From Planctomycetota bacterium (GTDB lineage: Bacteria > Planctomycetota > Phycisphaerae > Phycisphaerales > Phycisphaeraceae): a stretch of DNA of 32,039 nt. Location: positions 1 to 32,039 of the forward strand of contig JAJXSS010000005.1 in the NCBI GenBank assembly GCA_021784455.1. Direction: 5' to 3'. The notes beneath the pieces are model-generated. The model ran no database searches. It had not been told where the DNA came from and was given only the letters and a program-made list of their open reading frames with translations. Positions 1-7,693 of this stretch are shown piece by piece. The translations under genes were made by a program, and so were the position numbers. Position 1 is the first letter of the stretch. The number at the start of each line of letters is the position of its first letter.

Positions 1-222
1 ATCTTGTCCCCCAAGCCCGCTTACCGGCGGCTGATGCGGCTGATTCACGGGGAATGGTCCACCGATCTGGAGGGGACCACCGATGCTGACGGCCGGATTC
101 GTTTTCGCGGCTTTCTGGGCACCTACCGGCTGACCGTGCCGACACCGGCCGGGCCGGCGGAACTGGATTTCACGCTGGGCCGGAAGCAGCGGCCGATCGA
201 TCTGAAGGTGCCCACCCCGTAG
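1..222 (+). CDS. C-terminal fragment of a GH10 endo-1,4-beta-xylanase-like glycoside hydrolase (5' truncated by the window)
   Basis: Open frame from base 1; PKPAYRRLMRLIHGEWSTDLEGTTDADGRIRFRGFLGTYRLTV resembles the C-terminal tail of bacterial GH10-like proteins; stop at 220-222. Confidence 0.55.
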   Translation: MLSPKPAYRRLMRLIHGEWSTDLEGTTDADGRIRFRGFLGTYRLTVPTPAGPAELDFTLGRKQRPIDLKVPTP

Positions 223-310
223 CCCCCCGGAGAAAGGCTGAATTAGCGGAACTGGTTCGCGCCAGACCCGCCCCAGGGGCAGGCGCGGTTTGGTTTGCCG
301 ATGGGGGGAT

Positions 311-367
311 GGCAGAAGAAGTGGTGGGTCCGAAGACTTGACCCACCCTACGCCGGTCACCGGGTCG
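311..367 (+). repeat. Dispersed hairpin repeat, copy 1 (GGTGGGTC-cgaagactt-GACCCACC)
   Basis: 8 bp perfect stem 323-330/340-347; same core as copies near 15320 and 29295; overlaps the stop codon of the GT39 gene. Confidence 0.75.
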
Positions 368-2426
368 GGGGAGCATGCCGCGCGGGGACGTAGAGGAACA
401 GGGGGTGGGCGGATCGGGCCGGAGCGAAGCGGCCGACCTCGACGTAGCGCCGGCCGCCCAGCACCACCGGGCCGGCGGGCCAGTCAGTGAAGATGACGGC
501 CTGGGGCCGGCGCACCGGCCAGGCGGCGAGTTCGGCGGATTGGGCCCGCTGGGCATCGGTGCACACGTGCTCCAGATGCAGCCGCGGGATGCGGGCCTTG
601 AGCAGCACCCAAAAGGGGTATTCCCAGGCCGTTTCGTGGGTGACCAGACCGATATCGCTGGCCGCCAGGCGGGCGGCGGTGGCAGCCAGCGTGTGCATGG
701 GCGGGCCCAGGGCCGGATCGGTCAGGAAGTACTGATCCTGGCGGCTGGTGGAAAACATGTTGGGCCGGCCGATCCAGGGCTTGGCCTCGTTCATCAGGAG
801 CATGGGCAGGGCCGTCAGGGCGGCCAGGACCAAGATGACGGCCAGGGCCGCCGTCGGCAGCCGCTGCTGGAGCACTACCCCCGCCACGGCGCACCAAGCG
901 ACCAGGAGCGGCAGTTCCAGGCGCGTATTCCACGGTGACCACTTGAAGACCACGACAAACAGCAGGAACGACACCGTCAAGACCACGGCCACGGCGCGCA
1001 ATTGGCCGCCGGCGGAGTGTCGCCAGCGGGCCAGCACCAGCAAGATCACCCCGAAGATCAGCAGCACATGGGCGGGGCTGCCCGCCCAGTCCTCGTTGGC
1101 AACGCTGTTGCCCAGCACTTCATAGCGGCTGCCGTGAAAGGTGGTGCGCGGGTCGTTGAGTTCCAGCCCCAGCCGGCCGTGGATGTCGCGCATCAGGCGC
1201 TCGTTGAGGTGATTGGTGCGATTGTGATCCAGCGGCACGGCGAAGTGACAGGCGATGGTGCGCAGCAGCACGGAAGCCAGGGCCTGGGGTCGATGGTCCT
1301 GATTGGTGTGCCGGGCGCGCACCTGGGCCGGGCCCAGGGGGTGGCCGTAGGCCCGCCACACGCGCGTGTAGATCCCGGCGTTCAGCCCCAGGACCACCAG
1401 CCCCACCAGGGCCAGGCCCAGCGCCGGCTGGAGGACCGTCTTTCCTTCGGCCTCCGGGAGCGGGCGGGGTGAAGGGGGCATTGCGGTGGCGTGCGATGGC
1501 TCCGCTGCGGGGGAAGCCGCCGAGAATGTCTGCGTGCGAAGCCTCCCCGCTTTCCACCCGCGCCCCAGCATCACAGCCCCCACCCACAGCAGCACCGGAA
1601 AAGCGAGCACGTAGAGGGTGCCCTTGGTGGCCAGGCCCAGCCCCAGGCTGAGACCCAGCCCCAGCCACCAGCGCCAGCGTCCGCCGGGCCGCATCTCCTG
1701 CACCAGCCCCAGAGCACACCACAGCAAACAGATGAACCAGAAGGAGGCGACATAGTCGGTCTGGCTGCTGGAGGCCTGGGCCACGCCCATGGGGATCACC
1801 GCGGCCAAGGCGGCGGCCAGCCACTGCCCGCGGCGTGGGGCGCCCAGTTGCCGGGCCAGCAGGGAAACCCCCGCCAGGCTGCCCAGCATGGATAGCCACT
1901 GCACGCTGTTGGCCCAGCGGTCCGTGCCGCCCAGCAGCACTCCCTGGAGCACCGCGTATTCAGCCCAGGGCTGCATGAAGAGCTGGCGCTGGATGTGCGC
2001 GGGATACATCGCGACGCTGCGGTTCTGGATCCAGTGCATGACCCGGGGCAGGTGATAGGTCATGGCGTCCCAGTTGTTGGGGGCGCAGAAGACGGCGTCG
2101 ATGCCGGTACAGACCAGGATCAGAAGGATGATGCCCAGGCAGGCGCGTTCAAGCCCGGTCCAGGGCAGGGACCGCGGGGGGACGGGCGGCGCCGGCCGGC
2201 GGGTCCGCCGCCACCACAAGATGGCGGACACCAGGACCAGGCCCCAACCCGCGGCCAGGGGCGCCCGGGTGAGGTGGTAACCCAGGCTCAGCAGTTCGGT
2301 CAGGCCCAGCACGGCCAGGCCGCCGAGCAGAGCCGAGATCAGGGCGGCTGCCCGCCACTCGACGCCGGCGCGCAGCATCCGGGCCCACAGAACGACCAAC
2401 GCCAAGAGCGGTAAGAGTGCCAACAT
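357..2426 (-). CDS. Multi-pass membrane glycosyltransferase, GT39/ArnT-like
   Basis: 689 aa, many TM segments, N-terminal periplasmic loop NNWDAMTYHLPRVMHWIQN (acidic motif typical of GT-C enzymes). Confidence 0.75.
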   Translation of the reverse strand: MLALLPLLALVVLWARMLRAGVEWRAAALISALLGGLAVLGLTELLSLGYHLTRAPLAAGWGLVLVSAILWWRRTRRPAPPVPPRSLPWTGLERACLGIILLILVCTGIDAVFCAPNNWDAMTYHLPRVMHWIQNRSVAMYPAHIQRQLFMQPWAEYAVLQGVLLGGTDRWANSVQWLSMLGSLAGVSLLARQLGAPRRGQWLAAALAAVIPMGVAQASSSQTDYVASFWFICLLWCALGLVQEMRPGGRWRWWLGLGLSLGLGLATKGTLYVLAFPVLLWVGAVMLGRGWKAGRLRTQTFSAASPAAEPSHATAMPPSPRPLPEAEGKTVLQPALGLALVGLVVLGLNAGIYTRVWRAYGHPLGPAQVRARHTNQDHRPQALASVLLRTIACHFAVPLDHNRTNHLNERLMRDIHGRLGLELNDPRTTFHGSRYEVLGNSVANEDWAGSPAHVLLIFGVILLVLARWRHSAGGQLRAVAVVLTVSFLLFVVVFKWSPWNTRLELPLLVAWCAVAGVVLQQRLPTAALAVILVLAALTALPMLLMNEAKPWIGRPNMFSTSRQDQYFLTDPALGPPMHTLAATAARLAASDIGLVTHETAWEYPFWVLLKARIPRLHLEHVCTDAQRAQSAELAAWPVRRPQAVIFTDWPAGPVVLGGRRYVEVGRFAPARSAHPLFLYVPARHAPPTR

Positions 2427-2556
2427 GCCCCGTCACCCCAAGCCCGGGCGGCCGCCGGGTACTTCCTAGCTTATCGACCCGATCCCCCCGTTACGTTGCG
2501 TTTGGCCATTGAGTGGCGATCCTTCTTATACTCTGCATAACTTTGCGGAGCCCCCC

Positions 2557-3438
2557 ATGACCAGCCCCCCCCGCCCCGGCACGCTTGCCCGCCGGCCTTA
2601 CGGCCGGGCGCGCCTCCCCCTTTCCATCGTCGGCTTTGGGGGCATCGTGGTGATGAACGCCACGCCGGAACATGCCGCGCAGACGGTGGCCCGGGCGGTG
2701 GAACGGGGGGTCAACTACTTCGATGTGGCCCCCTCGTACGGGAATGCGGAAGAGCGGCTGGGCCCGGCTTTGGCCCCCTACCGCAAGAACTGCTTCCTGG
2801 CCTGCAAGACGGGGAAACGCGATGCGGCCGGAGCCCGGGCCGAACTGGAAGCCTCGCTGGCGGCCCTCAAGACCGACTACTTCGACCTTTACCAACTCCA
2901 CGCCCTGACCGATCTGGCCAAGGATGTCGATGCCGTCTTCGCCCAAGGCGGGGCCATGGAGACGCTGGCAGCAGCGCGCCAATCCGGGCAGGTGCGGCAC
3001 CTGGGGTTTTCCGCCCATTCGGTCCCGGCCGCCCTGAGCGCCCTGGACCGCTTCGATTTTGACTCGATCCTGTTCCCCATCAACTTCGCCACGTACCATC
3101 AGGGCCAGTTTGGCCCCACGGTGGTGGCCCGGGCCCGGGAAAAAGGCGTGTCCATCCTGGCCTTAAAGGCCCTGGCCCGGCAGCAGTGGCCGGAGGATGC
3201 CCCGGAGCGTCCGCAGTATTCCAAGTGCTGGTATCAGCCGCTGACCGACCCGCACCAGTGCGACTTGGCGCTGCGATTCACCCTCAGTCAGCCGGTGACC
3301 GCGGCCGTGCCCCCCGGCGAGGAAGAGTTGTTCTGGCGGGCGGTGGAGATCGCCTGCCACTTCCAGCCGCTGAGCGAGGCGGAGCAACGGGAGGTGGCGG
3401 CGCTGGCGGCCGGGCTGGCGCCGGTGTTCCGGGCGTGA
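2557..3438 (+). CDS. Aldo/keto reductase family protein
   Basis: GVNYFDVAPSYGNAEERLGPAL, LACKTGKRDAAGARAELEASLAALKTDYFDLYQLHAL motifs; ATG at 2557 preferred over the upstream ORF start at 2509. Confidence 0.9.
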   Translation: MTSPPRPGTLARRPYGRARLPLSIVGFGGIVVMNATPEHAAQTVARAVERGVNYFDVAPSYGNAEERLGPALAPYRKNCFLACKTGKRDAAGARAELEASLAALKTDYFDLYQLHALTDLAKDVDAVFAQGGAMETLAAARQSGQVRHLGFSAHSVPAALSALDRFDFDSILFPINFATYHQGQFGPTVVARAREKGVSILALKALARQQWPEDAPERPQYSKCWYQPLTDPHQCDLALRFTLSQPVTAAVPPGEEELFWRAVEIACHFQPLSEAEQREVAALAAGLAPVFRA

Positions 3439-3528
3439 CCGGCCGATGCCGGAACAAGTCCGCACCGGCGCCGAGGCGTTGGGCCGGGGCGGAGCGTACC
3501 ATACCCGCTGGAACCAAGGAGTCTGACT

Positions 3529-4671
3529 GTGCGTGATCCGCGTCTCGACAGGCTGGCCCGCGTCCTGGTCACCTACGCCACGGGCATTAAGCCCGGGCAG
3601 ATCGTGCGCCTCAGCGGCGATCCGGTGGCCCTGCCGCTTCTGGAAGCCCTTTACGAAGAGGTCCTCAAGGCCGGGGCCCACCCTTACCTGAAGGTGGCCC
3701 CGGATGCCTTCAACAGCATTTTCTTCGAGGCCGCCAACGACGCCCAGCTTCGCTTTGTCAACCCCATCGCGCTGTTCGAGGTCGAAAAGATCGACGCCTC
3801 GATCGGCCTGTGGGCCGAGACCAACACCAAGGCCCTGTCGCGCATCGACCCCAAGCGTCAGAGCCTCGCCTCGGCCGCCCGCAAGCCCATCCTGCGCACG
3901 TTCATGGAGCGGGCGGCCAAGGGCGACCTGCGCTGGTGCGGCACGCTGTTTCCCACCGCCGCCTCGGCCCAGGATGCCGAGATGAGCCTGCGGCAGTATG
4001 AGGATTTCGTGTTTGGGGCCGGGCACCTGGACCAGCCCGACCCGGTGGCCGCCTGGCGCCGCATCGAGGCCGCCCAGCAGAAGGTGGTGGACTTTCTGAC
4101 GGGCAAGAAGGTCATCCGCTTCCAGACCCCCAAGGGCACGGACCTGACCGTGAACGTGGAAGGCATGCGCTGGATCAACTGCTGCGGGCACGAGAACTTC
4201 CCCGATGGCGAGGTGTTTACGGGCCCGAACCTGCAGGCGGCCGACGGCGGGGTCAACGGTGTGGTGCACTACTCGTTCCCGGCGGTGCACCACGGGCGGG
4301 AGGTGCACGATGTGGTGCTGCGCTTCGAGCGGGGCAAGGTGGTCGAGGCCCACGCCACCAAGAACGAGGGCTTCCTGAGCGAGATGCTGGACCAGGATGA
4401 GGGAGCACGCTCCCTGGGCGAAATCGCCATCGGCACCAACTACAGCATTGTGGAATACACCAAGAACACGTTGTTCGACGAGAAGATCGGCGGCACCTTC
4501 CACGCGGCGGTGGGGGCGGGCTATCCGGAAACGGGCAACCGCAACGAATCGGGGCTGCACTGGGACATGGTCTGCGATCTGCGCACGGGTGGGACCATCA
4601 CGGTGGATGGCACGGTCATCAGCCGGGACGGCAAGTTCGTATTTCCCGGCTGGCCCGGGAGCGGGGTGTGA
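3529..4671 (+). CDS. Aminopeptidase, peptidase family M29 (AmpS/aminopeptidase T-like)
   Basis: GTG start; GIKPGQIVRLSGDPVALPLLEALYEEVLKAGAHPYL; C-terminal HWDMVCDLRTGGTITVDGTVISRDGKF typical of M29. Confidence 0.9.
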   Translation: MRDPRLDRLARVLVTYATGIKPGQIVRLSGDPVALPLLEALYEEVLKAGAHPYLKVAPDAFNSIFFEAANDAQLRFVNPIALFEVEKIDASIGLWAETNTKALSRIDPKRQSLASAARKPILRTFMERAAKGDLRWCGTLFPTAASAQDAEMSLRQYEDFVFGAGHLDQPDPVAAWRRIEAAQQKVVDFLTGKKVIRFQTPKGTDLTVNVEGMRWINCCGHENFPDGEVFTGPNLQAADGGVNGVVHYSFPAVHHGREVHDVVLRFERGKVVEAHATKNEGFLSEMLDQDEGARSLGEIAIGTNYSIVEYTKNTLFDEKIGGTFHAAVGAGYPETGNRNESGLHWDMVCDLRTGGTITVDGTVISRDGKFVFPGWPGSGV

Positions 4672-4720
4672 GCGCCGGCGTGGGGGCAGGCCCGCCGGAC
4701 GGGACCGTTTTCGCGGGCAC

Positions 4721-4766
4721 CAGCCCCCTTCCCCGTCCTCTCCCCGCGGACGGGGGGAGGAGTTCA
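4721..4766. repeat. Intergenic GC-rich repeat resembling the CCCTCACCC..CCTCTCCC..GGGGAGAGG class
   Basis: GCCCCCTTCCCCGTCCTCTCCCCGCGGACGGGGGGAGGA; aligns with the reverse complement of 1441-1481 inside the GT39 gene. Confidence 0.45.
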
Positions 4767-4804
4767 GGCGGCTGCCCCCAGAAATGGTCCCATCCGGCCC
4801 GCTC

Positions 4805-6958
4805 CTACACGCGGATGGGCAGCACGATCACGGGCACGCCCATGTTGTACAGGCGGCGCTGGATGGAGAAGACGGTGTTGTTGTGCAAGAGCCGCGTGAA
4901 CGACGTTTCCTTGGGGAACACGAGCTGGCCGCCGAAAAAGACCGCGTTGGGGAACTTGTCCAGGATGCGCGGGGCCATCTCGGCGACCTCGTCCACCACA
5001 TCCGTGCCCACCGAGGCGGAGCTTTCCGCATAGAAGCCCTGGCGCCGGGCGAAGGCGACGTAGCGGGCCAGTTCCGTGCCGGTGTGCTCGGTCAGGCGGC
5101 CCAGTTCGGCCGCCCCCTTGAAGTTGCCCACATCCACGACCCCCACGGAAACGAACACGAAGTTCTTGAACATGCCCGGGAACAGCCGAACCACGTTCAG
5201 GAGCGTGTGCAGGCCCAGGCCGTTGAAGCCGTTGACCAGCAGCACGGCGGTCTTGGATTGGGGATCCGGCTGCTCTTTCGGTTGGCCGTCGGCCAGCATG
5301 GGCGGGGCGCTCTCGGCGGCCTGCACCAGCCCGTCGAGGCGCGTCAGCAGCTTGTGGGTGTGCCGGTAATGGCGGCGGATCAAGAGCACCGTGATCACCA
5401 GGCATCCGGTGAGCGTGATGGTCAGCCAGCCCCCCTCGGTGAACTTGATGACCACGGTGGAGATCAGGATGAACACGCACAGGATGAGGCCCGTGCCGTT
5501 GAGGATCAGGCCCTTGCGCCAGTGCGGCTCGGCGGCCCGGCACTGGAACCAGTGGCGGACCATGCCCGTCTGGGACAGGGTGAAGGTGATGAACACGTTG
5601 ATGCTGTAGAGCACCACCAGAAAGCCCACGCTGCCGCGGGTCAGAAACAGCAGGCCGGCGGCGGCCAGGGCCATGAGCATGACGCCGTTGTGGGTGACCA
5701 GGCGGTCGGAGAGGTGGGCGAAGCGGTGGGGGATCCAGCCATCCAGGGCCATGTAGGACAGCACGCGCGGGCCGTCGATAAAGCCGGCCTGGGCGGCCAC
5801 AAAAAGCAGGGCCGCCTCCGACAGCAGGGTGATGAAGACGAAGGCCCACTTGCCGAAATCCGGCCAGGCGGCGGTGAAGCGGTCAAAGAGGATGGCATTG
5901 AGGGTCTTGCCGGACAGGTTGTCCAGCTCGGCGGCGCGGGTGGTGGTGATGGTCTGGCTGAGCTGGGCCTTTTGGGCCATGAGGGCCGCGTAGCGGGCCG
6001 GGTTGGTCACCTTGAGGTGCTTGGTGGTGATGGTCTCCTCGATCTGGACCAACCGGTCGTTGTTGTACTGGTCGCGGACCACCGGGCCCAGGTCGTAGAG
6101 CATGTAGGCCATCATCAGGCCAAAGGCCATGAAGGCCAGGGAGAAGGCCATGTAGCGCATGGTGCGTTTGCCCGTGACCACGCGCGGCTCGCGCAGGATG
6201 GGCAGGCCGTTGGAGACGGCCTCGATGCCGGTGTAGGTGCCCGCGCCCATGCTGTAGGCCCTGAGGATCAAAAAGAGCAGGGCGAACAGCCCCAGATTGC
6301 TGTAGGCCTTGTGCACCTCGGAGCCCGTCACGTGCACCACGTGGGGCAGGTTGCCGGCTCGCGCGAACACGGCGGTGACGATCACCACCAGGTGGGTGAG
6401 CACAAAGACCAGGAAAATGGGCACCAGGGGCACCACCGATTCCTTGACCCCGCGCAGGTTCATCAGCGTCAGCACCGCCAGCCCGCCGAACATGAACAGG
6501 AGCTTGGTGGATTGGAACTGGTCGGGCAGAAAGGAGTACAGAGCATCGGCCCCGCTGGCGATGGAGAGGGTGACGGTCAGGACGTAGTCCAGCAGCAGGG
6601 CGCAGCCCGACACCATGCCGGCCGTGGGGGAAAGCAGCTTGCTGGCCACCAGGTAGCCGCCGCCGCCGGAGGGGAACAGTTCGATGATCTGGGAATAGCT
6701 GGTGCTGATAATCAGCACGGTGATGGCCGAGGCCAGGGCCACGAAAATGGTCAGGGCGGGGTAAGCATGCAGGGCCCGAAAGGCCTCTTCCGGCCCGTAG
6801 CACGAGGAGGACAGCCCGTCGGCCCCCAGCCCCACCCAGGCAAAGAAGGCGATGAGCGACAGATGTTGAAAGACATGAGGATCGAACGGGTTGCGTTCCC
6901 CGCCGATGATCAGCTTCTTCATCCGCTCGAAAAAGGATGGCGCACTGGGATCAGTCAT
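4805..6958 (-). CDS. APC superfamily amino acid permease with ~190 aa C-terminal cytosolic domain
   Basis: 717 aa; GADGLSSSCYGPEEAFRAL, YSMGAGTYTGIEAVSNGLP, multiple TM helices; soluble C-terminus TAVLLVNGFNGLGLHTLLNVVRLFPGMFKNFVFVSVG. Confidence 0.88.
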   Translation of the reverse strand: MTDPSAPSFFERMKKLIIGGERNPFDPHVFQHLSLIAFFAWVGLGADGLSSSCYGPEEAFRALHAYPALTIFVALASAITVLIISTSYSQIIELFPSGGGGYLVASKLLSPTAGMVSGCALLLDYVLTVTLSIASGADALYSFLPDQFQSTKLLFMFGGLAVLTLMNLRGVKESVVPLVPIFLVFVLTHLVVIVTAVFARAGNLPHVVHVTGSEVHKAYSNLGLFALLFLILRAYSMGAGTYTGIEAVSNGLPILREPRVVTGKRTMRYMAFSLAFMAFGLMMAYMLYDLGPVVRDQYNNDRLVQIEETITTKHLKVTNPARYAALMAQKAQLSQTITTTRAAELDNLSGKTLNAILFDRFTAAWPDFGKWAFVFITLLSEAALLFVAAQAGFIDGPRVLSYMALDGWIPHRFAHLSDRLVTHNGVMLMALAAAGLLFLTRGSVGFLVVLYSINVFITFTLSQTGMVRHWFQCRAAEPHWRKGLILNGTGLILCVFILISTVVIKFTEGGWLTITLTGCLVITVLLIRRHYRHTHKLLTRLDGLVQAAESAPPMLADGQPKEQPDPQSKTAVLLVNGFNGLGLHTLLNVVRLFPGMFKNFVFVSVGVVDVGNFKGAAELGRLTEHTGTELARYVAFARRQGFYAESSASVGTDVVDEVAEMAPRILDKFPNAVFFGGQLVFPKETSFTRLLHNNTVFSIQRRLYNMGVPVIVLPIRV

Positions 6959-7176
6959 AAGTCAGGACGCACAAGGTTGCGCCAAACCCGCGGGATTCGC
7001 AAGTCGGCCAAGGGGGACGGGGCGGTAAACCTGCCGTCTTGCCGGGCATTCGCGACTGCCCCCCATGTCTTCAAGCCAGAGGAGAGTAATGGTTCTTGGC
7101 GGCCTTGGAAAGCCTCCCCAACCATCCTCACCCCCCCCGGGCGTGACGAGAGGGGTCAGATCCCCGGGGCATCGGC

Positions 7177-7221
7177 CCGCGGCCGGGGCCCCGCCCCCCC
7201 CTCCGGGGTCCCCGGCCGCGG
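7177..7221 (-). terminator. Strong GC hairpin just 3' of glnK, no U-tract
   Basis: Perfect 12 bp arms CCGCGGCCGGGG (7177-7188) / CCCCGGCCGCGG (7210-7221), extended by CCCC/GGGG. Confidence 0.5.
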
Positions 7222-7234
7222 AGGCCTGATGGCC

Positions 7235-7579
7235 TCAGCCGATGGCGTTGGTGCCCGTCTCGCCGGTGCGGATGCGCACGCAGTCTTCGAGCGGCAGGAC
7301 GAAAATCTTGCCATCGCCGATCTTGCCCGAGCGGGCGCCTTTGACGATAGCATCAATGGTGGGTTGCACGAACCCCTCGTTCACGCCGATCTCCAGGCGC
7401 ACCTTCATGCGCAGGTTCACCTCGGTGATCACCCCGCGGTATTCCTCGGTGTAGCCCTTCTGCTGCCCGCAGCCCAGGGCGTGGGGAATCACCGAGACCT
7501 TGAACACTTCCGCTTTGAACAGCTCCCGCTTCACTTCGTTGAGCTTGTCGGGCTGAATGTAGGCAATGATCAGTTTCAT
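7235..7579 (-). CDS. glnK: PII family nitrogen regulatory protein
   Basis: [21 protein letters not shown]-loop [16 protein letters not shown]-loop [24 protein letters not shown]; next to amt. Confidence 0.95.
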   Translation of the reverse strand: MKLIIAYIQPDKLNEVKRELFKAEVFKVSVIPHALGCGQQKGYTEEYRGVITEVNLRMKVRLEIGVNEGFVQPTIDAIVKGARSGKIGDGKIFVLPLEDCVRIRTGETGTNAIG

Positions 7580-7693
7580 CTGCGTTCCCTTGTGGAGTTA
7601 AAAAACCATGAATCGGCACAGCCGCACCGGCTTGGGGCGGGAGGCTCCGGGGCCAGCCCCCGCGGCGACCCTGGGCCCCTAGGTCTTCCGGCC

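Noticed and set aside
3163-4560. 465-aa minus-strand ORF
   Set aside because: Antisense to the aldo/keto reductase and M29 aminopeptidase, both with clear family motifs; high-GC shadow ORF.
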